This document shows positions 7,273 through 16,055 of a stretch of DNA of 64,000 bases, piece after piece. The notes below the pieces were generated by a model. It was not told the origin of the DNA, made no database searches, and was given only the letters and a program-made list of their open reading frames with translations. Each line of letters starts with the position of its first letter. The first letter of the stretch is position 1. A program made the translations under genes and the position numbers. The stretch is from Silvimonas soli (GTDB lineage: Bacteria > Pseudomonadota > Gammaproteobacteria > Burkholderiales > Chitinibacteraceae), in contig NZ_CP106736.1 of NCBI RefSeq assembly GCF_030035605.1, positions 2,232,001 through 2,296,000 on the forward strand, written 5' to 3'.

Positions 7273-9813
7273 ATGACGTTATCGAATCAAACCGTGGAAT
7301 TGATTGCCCCCCTTTCTGGTCTTTTTGTGCCGCTTGAGGCCGTACCGGACCCAGTATTCGCGCAAAAGATGGTGGGGGATGGCGTCTCAATCGATCCAAC
7401 CTCAAATGTTTTGCTGGCTCCGGCGGCAGGCAAAATCACGCAGCTGGCATCAAGCTTCCATGCGCTGACCCTGACCACCCATGAAGGCCTGCAAGTTTTG
7501 CTGCATATCGGCCTGGATACGGTCATGCTCAAGGGCGAAGGCTTCAAGCCGCTGGTCAAAGAAGGCGACGAAGTCAGCGTTGGGCAGCCGCTGATTGAAT
7601 TTGATGATCAACTGATTAGCAGCCGCGGCAAGAGCACGATGACCGAAATCGTGATTGCCAACGGCGACATCGTCACCAATATGCAACCGGCGCGCGGCTT
7701 TGCTCACGCCGGTAAAACAGTGGCTTTGACGGTCACCTTTGCCGGCACTGCTCCGGCAACCGCCACTACTGCGCCTGCTAGTGCGAACGAAACCGATTTG
7801 ATCCGCGTACCAAACCCGACCGGTTTGCATGCCCGTCCGGCTGCTGTGCTGGCCAATGCCGCCAAGACTTTCAAATCCGATATCAAACTGGTGCGCGGTA
7901 CGGAAGAAGCAAACGCCAAATCCGTGGTCAGCATCATGGGTCTGGAAGTCCAGAACAATGATGAAATCCGCATCAAGGCCACTGGCGTTGATGCTGCTGA
8001 AGCGCTCAAAGCACTGAGCGAGTTGATTCGTTCGGGTTCGGGCGAAGACTGTGGCTCCGCCGGCGCGCCAACTGCTGCACCCAAGCCAGTTGCCGTACCG
8101 CGCCCTGCTCCCAAAGCGCATTCCGATGATCCGAACGTGTTGTTGGGCGTGTCGGCTTCGCCAGGTCTGGCTGTCGGTCAGATCTTCCAGGTCCGCCAGG
8201 AAGTCATTGAGGTCCGCGAAGCTGGTGACAATCCGCAACTGGAACGTCGTCGTCTGGAAGATGCGCTGAAAGAAGCGCGCCAGCAGCTGGAAGGGCTCAA
8301 GGCCGAGATCAGCGATGCGTCCAAAGCAGAAATTTTCTCTGCTCACCAGGAATTGCTGGCCGACCCGGACTTGCTGGATCTGGCTCTTTCCGCAATCTCC
8401 AATGGCAAGAGCGCACCATTTGCCTGGAAACAAGCATTTACCGTCTATGCCGACAAACTGGCCAAGCTGAAAAACGAATTGCTGGCTGGCCGTGCCAACG
8501 ACATCCGCGATATCGGTCGCCGGGTGTTGCGTCTGTTGACGGGTGTGAAAGAAGCGGCGTTGGAAGTGCCAGAAAACGCCATTCTTATCGCCGAAGAACT
8601 TACACCTTCAGATACGGCCAGTCTGGATCGTAACAAGGTGCTGGGCTTTGCGACAACGGGCGGTGGTGCCACCAGCCACGTGGCAATTCTGGCGCGTTCA
8701 CTGAATATTCCGGCGATTTGCGGTATCGAAGAAGCCGTATTGCAACTGGCTAACGGTACCAGCGTCATTCTGGATGGCAGCAAAGGTGCGCTGCGTAAAA
8801 ATCCGTCTGAAAGCGAAGTGCTCGAGATTCGCAATCGTCAAGCTACGCTGGCGAAAAAACGCGACGAAGAACTGGCGTCCGCCAACCTGCCAGCGGTGAC
8901 TACTGATGGCGTGCATATTGAAGTCGTCGCTAACATCGGTGGACTGGAAGAAGCACAACACTCGATTGAACTTGGCGGCGAAGGCGTTGGCCTGTTGCGT
9001 TCCGAGTTCCTGTATCTGGAGCGCACCGACGCACCGAACGAAGAAGAACAAACACAGATTTACAGCGATATCGCCAAAGCCCTTGGTACCGAGCGCACTT
9101 TGGTGATCCGTACGCTGGACGTGGGGGGCGACAAGCCGTTGCCATATCTGCCCATGCCGGTTGAAGAGAACCCGTTCCTCGGCGTTCGCGGTATCCGTTT
9201 GTGCTTGGCCGCGCCAGAAATGTTCCGCACCCAGTTGCGCGCCATTCTACGTGCTGCGCCGTTCTCCAAATTGCACATCATGTTCCCGATGATTGCCTCG
9301 CTGGAAGAAGTGCGTGAGGCCCGCAAGATCGTGAACGAAGAAAAAGCCGCGCTGGCAGTCACCGCCGATGTCAAAGTCGGGATCATGGTGGAAGTACCTT
9401 CCACCGCCGTGATGTCCGAAATCTTTGCCCGCGAAGTCGATTTCTTCTCCATAGGTACCAATGACCTGACCCAATACACGTTGGCGATGGACCGTGGTCA
9501 CCCGAAGCTGGCCAAACAGGCCGATGCTTTGCATCCTGGCGTGCTGCGGCTGATCGCCATGACCGTCAAAGGCGCCCATGCCCATGGCAAGTGGGTAGGC
9601 GTATGCGGTGGTATTGCTTCCGACCCGCTGGCCGTGCCGGTATTGCTGGGCATCGGTGTGGATGAATTGTCGGTGAGCGTACCGTCGATCCCTTCCATCA
9701 AGGCCATGGTGCGTAAATTGAACAAGGCTGACTGTCAGAAACTGGCGGCTGAAGTTCTGCAAATGGGTACCGTTGCTGAAGTCCGCGCTCGGTTGTCTGG
9801 TCTGGTCGATTAA
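7273..9813 (+). CDS. Fused PTS protein EIIA(Glc-type)-HPr-Enzyme I
   Basis: 846 residues carrying the whole soluble PTS chain. Residues 1-155: EIIA of the glucose type with the two conserved histidines 63 and 78 (HIGLDTV is the phosphosite). Residues 175-255: HPr with NPTGLHARPAA, phosphosite His186. Residues 289-846: Enzyme I with GGATSHVAILAR (His469) and the C-terminal GVCGGIASDP PEP-binding motif. Ala/Pro-rich linkers separate the domains. Phosphate flows PEP > EI > HPr > EIIA > the membrane EIICB encoded next. The layout is that of NagF/FruB-like multiphosphoryl proteins. The following EIIC resembles PtsG, so glucose or N-acetylglucosamine are the likely sugars. Confidence 0.93.
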   Translation: MTLSNQTVELIAPLSGLFVPLEAVPDPVFAQKMVGDGVSIDPTSNVLLAPAAGKITQLASSFHALTLTTHEGLQVLLHIGLDTVMLKGEGFKPLVKEGDEVSVGQPLIEFDDQLISSRGKSTMTEIVIANGDIVTNMQPARGFAHAGKTVALTVTFAGTAPATATTAPASANETDLIRVPNPTGLHARPAAVLANAAKTFKSDIKLVRGTEEANAKSVVSIMGLEVQNNDEIRIKATGVDAAEALKALSELIRSGSGEDCGSAGAPTAAPKPVAVPRPAPKAHSDDPNVLLGVSASPGLAVGQIFQVRQEVIEVREAGDNPQLERRRLEDALKEARQQLEGLKAEISDASKAEIFSAHQELLADPDLLDLALSAISNGKSAPFAWKQAFTVYADKLAKLKNELLAGRANDIRDIGRRVLRLLTGVKEAALEVPENAILIAEELTPSDTASLDRNKVLGFATTGGGATSHVAILARSLNIPAICGIEEAVLQLANGTSVILDGSKGALRKNPSESEVLEIRNRQATLAKKRDEELASANLPAVTTDGVHIEVVANIGGLEEAQHSIELGGEGVGLLRSEFLYLERTDAPNEEEQTQIYSDIAKALGTERTLVIRTLDVGGDKPLPYLPMPVEENPFLGVRGIRLCLAAPEMFRTQLRAILRAAPFSKLHIMFPMIASLEEVREARKIVNEEKAALAVTADVKVGIMVEVPSTAVMSEIFAREVDFFSIGTNDLTQYTLAMDRGHPKLAKQADALHPGVLRLIAMTVKGAHAHGKWVGVCGGIASDPLAVPVLLGIGVDELSVSVPSIPSIKAMVRKLNKADCQKLAAEVLQMGTVAEVRARLSGLVD

Positions 9814-9875
9814 TTCGGTTTTGAAGTAAGTTGCACCTCACAACAGGGAACAAGCTTGAAACAGCTGGTTTTCTG

Positions 9876-9892
9876 TTGTGAATAGTTCACAA
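9876..9892. promoter_or_regulatory. 17-bp perfect palindrome (TTGTGAATAGTTCACAA), operator-like
   Basis: TTGTGAA-TAG-TTCACAA lies 62 bp after the EIIA-HPr-EI stop and 170 bp before the permease start. The half-site is CRP-like (TGTGA/TCACA), but the spacer is five bases, not the six CRP needs, so a GntR- or LacI-type sugar repressor is more likely. A second short palindrome, GTTTATAAAC, is at 9983-9992. ACAACAG/CTGTTGT at 9840-9879 could also pair in RNA. Confidence 0.5.
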
Positions 9893-10062
9893 ACGGCACT
9901 TAAATCCCGAGATGTACAGAGGACGCCGTATTTGGTTCAGCCTGCCGCCAAGAGCAGAATGCCCGCTGGAATATAAAAGCACGTTTATAAACAGTGGCGA
10001 GAGCCGGTCATGGCCATTTGGTCATGGGCGCAGCAATCGCCCATAGGGCAAGGAAAGCCATC

Positions 10063-11604
10063 ATGTTCAAACAGGCATTCGCCGTTCTGCAAAAGATCGG
10101 CAAGGCACTGATGCTGCCAGTTGCGGTTCTTCCCGTCGCTGGTTTGCTGCTTGGTATTGGTAGTTCCAACTTTACGTTTATCCCCACGATTATTAACCAC
10201 ATCATGGCGCAAAGTGGCGGCGCGATTTTCGGCAACCTGCCGATCATCTTTGCCGTAGGTGTGGCTTTGGGGCTGGCTGAAAACGACGGCGTAGCAGCAA
10301 TCGCTGCCGTGGTTGGCTTTGTGGTGATGATCGCCACAATGGGCGTTATGACTGAAGTGACCGGTGTTGCTCCGGCCACCGTCCTTGGCATGAAGTCCAT
10401 GGAAACCGGTGTGTTCGGCGGCATTATCATCGGCGCGGTCGCTGCGTCCTTGTTCAACCGCTATTACCGCATCCAGCTGCCTCAATATCTGGGCTTCTTC
10501 GCCGGTAAACGCTTTGTGCCGATTGTGACCGGTATCGCTGCCATTTTTGTTGGCGCGATCCTGGCAGTGATCTGGCCACCGATCCAGCACGGCATTGACG
10601 TGTTCTCGCACTGGGCTGCTGCCAGCGATCCGCGTACCGCCGCAACCGTTTATGGTTTCGTGGAACGTCTGCTGATTCCGTTCGGTCTGCATCACATCTG
10701 GAACGTGCCGTTCTTCTTTGAAATCGGCAGCTTTACCGATGCTGCAGGCAAAGTGGTTCACGGTGACATCAACCGCTTCTTCGCGGGCGACACCACCGCC
10801 GGTATCTTGTCGGGCGCATTCCTGTTCAAGATGTTCGGTCTGCCAGCTGCTGCTTTTGCGATCTGGCACACTGCCAAGCCGGAAAAGCGCGCCATGGTTG
10901 GCGGTATCATGATCTCCGCTGCCCTGACCTCGTTCCTGACCGGTATTACCGAACCAATCGAGTTCTCGTTCCTGTTTGTGGCTCCGGTGCTGTACGGTAT
11001 CCACGCTGTGCTGGCTGCTTCGACCCAGTTCGTGGCTAACACGCTGGGCATGCACATGGGCTTCACCTTCTCGCAAGGTGGCATCGACTTCTTGCTGTTC
11101 AACGCCTTTGCCAATAACCCGGCAGCGCAACACTGGGCGTACGTGCTGATTCTTGGCCCGATCTACGCAGCGATTTACTACTTTGTATTCCGTTTTGCGA
11201 TCACCAAGCTCAACCTCAAGACCCCAGGTCGTGAAGATGACGAAGCTGTTGCTGTTGTGGCAGCTGGTTCCGCAGCAGCTGCTGCGGCCGCAACGGTAAC
11301 TGCAACCACCGCGACTACTGATTCGGTGAGCGCAGCACTGGCGCAATCTGATCCGCGCTTTGCTTTTGCTGGCCAGTTGGTGACTGCGTTTGGCGGCACT
11401 GAAAACATCAAGGGTCTGGATGCATGTATCACCCGTCTGCGTATTGCAGTGGCTGACCCAACCAAGGTTGACCAGGCCAAGCTCAAATCCATGGGCGCGG
11501 CAGGCATCATGATGGTGGGTAATGGTGTGCAGGCTGTGTTTGGCACCAAGTCCGACAACTACAAGACAGATATGGATGAATACCTGAAGAAAGGTGGCCG
11601 TTAA
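10063..11604 (+). CDS. ptsG: PTS glucose-type permease EIICB
   Basis: 513 residues. EIIC (about 1-390) spans the membrane roughly ten times and contains the sugar-site ITEPIEFSFLFVAP and the PtsG-like PFGLHHIWNVPFF. EIIB (about 425-513) has the phosphocysteine in DACITRLRI (Cys455). An unusual Ala/Thr-rich linker (AAGSAAAAAAATVTATTATT) joins them. I start at MFKQAF, with AAGGAA upstream, rather than at an in-frame start 69 bases earlier that lacks conservation. The protein takes phosphate from the EIIA domain of the preceding gene. EIIC looks closer to PtsG than to NagE, but GlcNAc cannot be excluded. Confidence 0.9.
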   Translation: MFKQAFAVLQKIGKALMLPVAVLPVAGLLLGIGSSNFTFIPTIINHIMAQSGGAIFGNLPIIFAVGVALGLAENDGVAAIAAVVGFVVMIATMGVMTEVTGVAPATVLGMKSMETGVFGGIIIGAVAASLFNRYYRIQLPQYLGFFAGKRFVPIVTGIAAIFVGAILAVIWPPIQHGIDVFSHWAAASDPRTAATVYGFVERLLIPFGLHHIWNVPFFFEIGSFTDAAGKVVHGDINRFFAGDTTAGILSGAFLFKMFGLPAAAFAIWHTAKPEKRAMVGGIMISAALTSFLTGITEPIEFSFLFVAPVLYGIHAVLAASTQFVANTLGMHMGFTFSQGGIDFLLFNAFANNPAAQHWAYVLILGPIYAAIYYFVFRFAITKLNLKTPGREDDEAVAVVAAGSAAAAAAATVTATTATTDSVSAALAQSDPRFAFAGQLVTAFGGTENIKGLDACITRLRIAVADPTKVDQAKLKSMGAAGIMMVGNGVQAVFGTKSDNYKTDMDEYLKKGGR

Positions 11605-11656
11605 TCCATATGGAATCAGGTAAAGTGCGTTGAACGCACCAATCTGACCAAGCCAG

Positions 11657-11689
11657 AACGGGCGTGTATATCACGCCCGTTTTTATTTT
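11657..11689 (+). terminator. Rho-independent terminator after ptsG
   Basis: AACGGGCGTG and CACGCCCGT pair around a TATAT loop, followed by TTTTTATTTT. It closes the PTS unit about 50 bp after the stop. Confidence 0.9.
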
Positions 11690-11704
11690 CAGGAGAGCCG
11701 GAAT

Positions 11705-11899
11705 ATGGAAGAAAAACGCTTGCGCCGTAGCAGCAACAATCGCTGGATTGCCGGAGTAATCGGCGGTATGGGCGATTACATGGACATCAGCGCCGACAAA
11801 CTGCGCATAGTGTTTATTCTGCTGTCGATCTGCGTAGCGGGCTTCCCCGGGCTGATCCTGTATCTGATCTTGTGGTTTCTCATGCCCACGGATGACTGA
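11705..11899 (+). CDS. PspC-domain membrane protein
   Basis: 64 residues: a basic start (KRLRRSSNNR), WIAGVIGGMGDYMDIS, then one hydrophobic helix (LRIVFILLSICVAGFPGLILYL) ending WFLMPTDD. This is a minimal PspC domain. PspC family members sense or respond to envelope stress, but the stand-alone domain has no defined role, and no pspA/pspB/pspF lies nearby. The start has AGGAGAGCC upstream and sits just after the ptsG terminator. Confidence 0.85.
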   Translation: MEEKRLRRSSNNRWIAGVIGGMGDYMDISADKLRIVFILLSICVAGFPGLILYLILWFLMPTDD

Positions 11900-11962
11900 T
11901 CTACTTCTTTTTGCCGCACCTCATCTTGCATAGTGCCGGTGTGGGCTCCAACTAGAGCGGAT

Positions 11963-11985
11963 GCAACCTGACCCGAGCAGGTTGC
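11963..11985 (+). other. Small hairpin in leader of the GST gene
   Basis: GCAACCTG and CAGGTTGC pair across a seven-base loop, 18 bases ahead of the GST start. No T-run follows, so it is more likely an mRNA leader structure than a terminator. Confidence 0.35.
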
Positions 11986-12003
11986 TCCTTCCCGGAGCCC
12001 CAT

Positions 12004-12666
12004 ATGTCGCAACCCCGCTTGCATCTCATCAGTTTTGATCTCTGCCCCTTTGTGCAGCGTGCCGTGATTACGCTGCTGGAAAAGGGAATCCCGTTCGAGC
12101 GCACCTATATCGATCTGGCCAACAAACCAGAATGGTTTTTGCAGCTTTCGCCCACCGGTAAAGTCCCGGTTTTGCAAGTTGACGACGCCACGCTGTTTGA
12201 ATCGTCAGTGATCGCTGAATACCTGGACGAGGTTTACGGCCCGCAACTGCATCCGCTGGATCCGCTCACCAAAGCCCAGCATCGGGCGTGGATGGAGTTT
12301 TCTTCAGCGACATTGGGTTCGTTGTGGAGTTTTTATACTGCGGCCAATACTGAGGGTCTGGAAAACGCCCGCAAAGATGTCCTCGGCAAAATTGCCCGGC
12401 TTGAAGCCGCGGTGAGTAACGGTCCGTTCTTTGCCGGTGAATCAATCTCGCTGGTTGACGCTGCTTTTGGCCCGGTTTTCCGGTATTTCCCGGTATTGGA
12501 AAGTCTGGGCGAGTCCGGCTGGTTTGATGCCGCACCCAAAGTCCATGCCTGGAGCACAGCCTTGTTGGCGCATCCTTCGGTAGTTGACGCCGTGCAACCG
12601 GGTTATAGCGACAAGCTCAAGGTGTTTATCAAAAGTAAAGGTGGCGTGCTGGCTACTAGAGTCTGA
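12004..12666 (+). CDS. Glutathione S-transferase family protein
   Basis: 220 residues with an N-terminal thioredoxin-like domain (SFDLCPFVQRAVITL, then PTGKVPVLQVDD and the glutathione-binding ESSVIAEYLDE) and a helical C-terminal domain. The CPF motif with a Cys in the catalytic position suggests an omega/SspA-like or beta-type GST that acts as thiol transferase. Substrate unknown. The gene appears to be a single unit with no redox partner beside it. Confidence 0.87.
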   Translation: MSQPRLHLISFDLCPFVQRAVITLLEKGIPFERTYIDLANKPEWFLQLSPTGKVPVLQVDDATLFESSVIAEYLDEVYGPQLHPLDPLTKAQHRAWMEFSSATLGSLWSFYTAANTEGLENARKDVLGKIARLEAAVSNGPFFAGESISLVDAAFGPVFRYFPVLESLGESGWFDAAPKVHAWSTALLAHPSVVDAVQPGYSDKLKVFIKSKGGVLATRV

Positions 12667-12748
12667 GCCCACATTGTGATGTCGCGTGCGTCCAGGGGAG
12701 GGTTGCGGTAAGGTATCGCACCCCTAACCATCGCTCCCGCAACTGCGC

Positions 12749-14011
12749 ATGACTGCTCCCGACTGGAAACAACTGCTGTTCACTCGCCGCATGGCGATCT
12801 GCCTGTTTTCCGGTTTCAGTTCGGGCTTGCCGCTCTATATCCTTATCAATCTGGTCCCGGCGTGGCTCAAAAGCGAGCATGTCGATCTCAAGGCGATTGG
12901 TTTCTTTGCGCTGATTCAGATCCCCTACACTTGGAAATTCATCTGGTCGCCGTTAATGGACCGCTTTTCCCTGCCGCATCTGGGGCGGCGGCGTGGCTGG
13001 ATGCTGGCGACCCAGGTCGTGCTGCTGCTGGTGATTGCCGGTGTGGGCGTGTTTAATCCGCTTACGGACATCTGGTCGATTGCGGCATTGGCGTGCATCG
13101 TGGCGTTTTTCAGTGCCAGCCAGGATATCGTGCTCGATGCCTACCGCCGGGAAATCCTCAGTGAAGTTGAACTAGGCCTGGGTAACTCGGTGTTCGTTAA
13201 CGCCTACCGCATTGCCGGGCTGATCCCGGGCGCGTTGTCCCTAATTCTGGCGGACCATTTGAGCTGGTCACAGGTATTCATGGTGACGGCTTTGTTCATG
13301 TTGCCCGGCATCATTCTCACGCTTTGCGTCAAAGAACCCGCTCTGGCGCGGGCGCCCGCCACTTTGCGTGAAGCCGTGGTTGAGCCATTTCATGAGTTCA
13401 TGACACGACATGGCTGGCAAAGCGCGCTGCTGATCCTCGCATTTATCTTTTTCTACAAACTCGGCGACAGCATGGCCACCGCGCTGGCGACGCCGTTTTA
13501 TCTGGAGCTGGGTTTTACCAAAAGCCAGATCGGGTTGATTGCCAAAAATGCCGGACTTTGGCCCAGTGTCATCGGCGCGTTGTTGGGCGGCATCTGGATG
13601 ATCAAACTGGGCATCAATCGCGCGTTGTGGTTATTTGGCGTGGTACAGCTGACGTCGATTCTGGGTTTTGCCTGGCTGGCCGGCATGGGCGCTAACCAAT
13701 ACGCGCTGGCGTTGGTCATCAGTTTTGAGGCGCTGGGTGTCGGACTCGGTACGGCGGCGTTCACTGCCTTTATCGCCCGCACTACCAATCCGCGTTATAC
13801 GGCCACGCAATACGCGCTGTTTACCAGTCTGGCCGCAGTGCCGCGCACGTTCTTCAACGCCGCTACTGGCGTGCTGGTGGAGCATTTTGGCTGGCAGCAG
13901 TTTTTCCTGGTCTGCGCGCTGCTGGCGATTCCAGGCATGCTGCTGCTATTCAAGGTCGCACCGTGGACGACGGCCGTGCCGGAAAATACCGAGCCCGCGC
14001 AGACTGCCTAG
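12749..14011 (+). CDS. ampG: AmpG-like muropeptide permease (MFS)
   Basis: 420 residues, about 12 hydrophobic segments. The AmpG pattern is clear: LFSGFSSGLPLYIL near the start, IPYTWKFIWSPLMDR, and SASQDIVLDAYRREIL. AmpG imports anhydromuropeptides from the periplasm for cell-wall recycling, and so affects beta-lactamase induction where AmpR is present. No ampD or ampC is adjacent. A strong terminator follows directly. Confidence 0.9.
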   Translation: MTAPDWKQLLFTRRMAICLFSGFSSGLPLYILINLVPAWLKSEHVDLKAIGFFALIQIPYTWKFIWSPLMDRFSLPHLGRRRGWMLATQVVLLLVIAGVGVFNPLTDIWSIAALACIVAFFSASQDIVLDAYRREILSEVELGLGNSVFVNAYRIAGLIPGALSLILADHLSWSQVFMVTALFMLPGIILTLCVKEPALARAPATLREAVVEPFHEFMTRHGWQSALLILAFIFFYKLGDSMATALATPFYLELGFTKSQIGLIAKNAGLWPSVIGALLGGIWMIKLGINRALWLFGVVQLTSILGFAWLAGMGANQYALALVISFEALGVGLGTAAFTAFIARTTNPRYTATQYALFTSLAAVPRTFFNAATGVLVEHFGWQQFFLVCALLAIPGMLLLFKVAPWTTAVPENTEPAQTA

Positions 14012-14015
14012 CGAA

Positions 14016-14048
14016 AAAAAAGCCAACCGGTCAGGGTTGGCTTTTTTA
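14016..14048. terminator. Bidirectional terminator between ampG and the reverse-strand small gene
   Basis: AAAAAGCCAACC and GGTTGGCTTTTTT pair around a seven-base loop. A-runs and T-runs on both sides let it stop transcription from both convergent units. Confidence 0.92.
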
Positions 14049-14075
14049 TTGGCGATGTGGCGAATTGCGGGTGAA

Positions 14076-14333
14076 TCAGCCTTTGCGCAACTGCACAATG
14101 GCGTAGGCAAAGCAGATCACGCCAATCAATCCTTCGCCCACTGCCCAGGCTTGCCAGGCATTGCCATTGCCAAACCAGGCGTTGGCAAAGCGCAGAAAGA
14201 ATTCGCACAGCCCGTTGGCGATGTCGGTACAGCTATGCCGACTGGTCCAGTCCCATGCCGCGACACCGAGAAAACCCGCGCCGACCACTGCTGCAGGGAT
14301 GGCCTTGGCGCGAGGGGAAATATCATCACTCAT
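14076..14333 (-). CDS. Small membrane protein of unknown function
   Basis: 85 residues from the ATG preceded by CAGGTTGCC. A start 27 bases upstream is possible but lacks a ribosome site. Two hydrophobic segments are visible: IPAAVVGAGFLGVAAW and AWAVGEGLIGVICFAYAIV. Between them lies a loop with two Cys (HSCTDIANGLCEFF). It follows xthA by about 33 bases on the same strand and probably shares its transcript. I do not recognise a family. Confidence 0.6.
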   Translation of the reverse strand: MSDDISPRAKAIPAAVVGAGFLGVAAWDWTSRHSCTDIANGLCEFFLRFANAWFGNGNAWQAWAVGEGLIGVICFAYAIVQLRKG

Positions 14334-14366
14334 ACTGGCAACCTGTTGTTTTGAACGCATTGCTCA

Positions 14367-15140
14367 TTACAACGGATAGTCATAATCGACCAGCAACGGC
14401 GCATGGTCAGAAAATTTGATGTCTTTGAAGATGCTGGCCGAATTGAGCTTGCCCGAGAGCGATGGCGAAACAATATGGTAGTCGATGCGCCAACCCACAT
14501 CTTTGGCATAAGCCTGCCCGCGATTGGACCACCAGGTGTAACCCGGCAGTTCCGGATAGAGCGTGCGCCAGGCATCGACCCAACCTTGCTCGGCAAACAG
14601 TTTGCCGATCCATGCCCGTTCTTCTGGCAGAAAACCTGAATTCTTCAGATTGCCTTTCCAGTTTTTCAGATCAAGCTCGCGGTGGGCGATATTCCAGTCA
14701 CCAATCAGCACAATGTCGCGTCCGTTTTGCGCCAGCGCAGCCAGGTGGTGCCAGAAGCGTTCCATGAAGGCAAATTTGACGGTCTGGCGTTCTTCGCCAC
14801 TCGAACCCGACGGCAGGTAGACCGAGACCACCGACAGGTTGCCAAAGTCCGCCTGGATATAACGACCTTCGGAGTCAATATCCTCAATACCCAGCCCGAT
14901 GACCACGTTGTCCGGCTGGCGACGGCAATACAGGCCTACGCCGCTATAGCCCTTCTTTTCGGCGCAATGAAAATAACCATGCATGCCATCCGGATTACGC
15001 ATGAGATCGGTCAAATCGGCATCTTGCGCTTTCAGCTCTTGCAACCCGATCACGTCAGCTTTCTGGGTGGGAAGCCAGTCGAAGAAACCTTTATTGGCGG
15101 CGGAGCGAATGCCGTTCAGATTGGCAGAAATGATGCGCAA
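14367..15140 (-). CDS. xthA: Exodeoxyribonuclease III
   Basis: 257 residues of the EEP nuclease fold: SANLNGIRSA (metal-site Asn), GLQELKAQ (catalytic Glu), GDWNIAHRELD and the C-terminal FSDHAPLLVDY (catalytic His). It cleaves AP sites and degrades 3' ends in base excision repair. I start at TTG (15140), giving LRIISANLNG as in homologues and an excellent GAGGGA site seven bases upstream. An upstream ATG (15203) would add 21 residues outside the family's usual N-terminus. It is divergent from pyrE. Confidence 0.92.
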   Translation of the reverse strand: MRIISANLNGIRSAANKGFFDWLPTQKADVIGLQELKAQDADLTDLMRNPDGMHGYFHCAEKKGYSGVGLYCRRQPDNVVIGLGIEDIDSEGRYIQADFGNLSVVSVYLPSGSSGEERQTVKFAFMERFWHHLAALAQNGRDIVLIGDWNIAHRELDLKNWKGNLKNSGFLPEERAWIGKLFAEQGWVDAWRTLYPELPGYTWWSNRGQAYAKDVGWRIDYHIVSPSLSGKLNSASIFKDIKFSDHAPLLVDYDYPL

Positions 15141-15364
15141 AGCGAGTCCCTCATCTGGATTTTCAGTGATTTCAAATCGCATGAGCCGGCACGGGGCGGG
15201 CATAATATGCTGTTTTTTGTCACCGGGGTTACGAAAAGCGGCAGTACGATGGCATAAACCGATGCTGGCTGTCTTGGCCCCATCATGGCCCCATCACAAT
15301 TCTTGAAAGTCGCTTCGATTAAGTCGCAGCGGGCTTTCTATCGTTATCAGGAGGCAGTTTCACT

Positions 15365-16012
15365 ATGTCCGATTTCCGCCAGGATTTCATCGAATTTGCC
15401 GTGGCACAGAATGTGCTGTGTTTTGGCGAGTTTATCACCAAAGCCGGACGCCCCTCGCCGTACTTCTTTAACGCCGGATTGTTCTACAACGGCGCGGCGC
15501 TGGGTCAACTGGCTCAGTTTTATGCAAAGGCAGCGGCGGCTGCCGGTATCGAGTTCGACGTGTTGTTCGGCCCGGCGTACAAGGGGATTGTGCTGGCTGC
15601 AACTACCGCAGTTGCACTGGCACAAGCCGGGCGGAACACCCCTTTTGCTTACAATCGTAAAGAAGCAAAAGATCACGGCGAAGGTGGCGTGCTGGTCGGG
15701 GCGCCGCTCAAAGGGCGCGTCTTGATTATCGATGACGTGATCTCTGCGGGTACGTCTGTCCGCGAATCCGTGGCGATGATCCGGGCACACGGCGCCGAGC
15801 CGGCCGGGGTGTTGATTGCGCTGGACCGGATGGAACGCGGTACCGGCGAGTTGTCTGCAGTACAAGAAGTTGAGCAGCAATATGGCATTCCGGTGATTCC
15901 AATTGCCACGCTGGATGACCTGATGAGCTATCTGGAAAACACTGCGGGCATGGCCGATAACTTGAAAAAAGCGGCGGCCTACCGCGAGCAATACGGGATT
16001 CGTCGGGACTGA
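15365..16012 (+). CDS. pyrE: Orotate phosphoribosyltransferase
   Basis: 215 residues with the type I PRTase core: FGPAYKGIVLA, the mobile catalytic loop NRKEAKDHGEGG, and the PRPP-binding RVLIIDDVISAGTS. The enzyme makes OMP from orotate and PRPP in pyrimidine synthesis. An AGGAGG site lies upstream. The leader between xthA and pyrE holds a direct repeat of GGCCCCATCA (about 15279-15298), but I see no pyrimidine attenuator. Confidence 0.95.
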   Translation: MSDFRQDFIEFAVAQNVLCFGEFITKAGRPSPYFFNAGLFYNGAALGQLAQFYAKAAAAAGIEFDVLFGPAYKGIVLAATTAVALAQAGRNTPFAYNRKEAKDHGEGGVLVGAPLKGRVLIIDDVISAGTSVRESVAMIRAHGAEPAGVLIALDRMERGTGELSAVQEVEQQYGIPVIPIATLDDLMSYLENTAGMADNLKKAAAYREQYGIRRD

Positions 16013-16055
16013 GCGAAAACGCCGACCGGCAATTCCGGATATTTTGAGGGTAATG

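Noticed and set aside
9876..9892. CRP site upstream of ptsG
   Set aside because: Half-sites fit, but the spacer is five bases instead of six; kept only as an unassigned palindrome.
15141..15203. N-terminal extension of xthA from an upstream ATG
   Set aside because: The TTG at 15140 has a strong GAGGGA site and gives the family's usual N-terminus.
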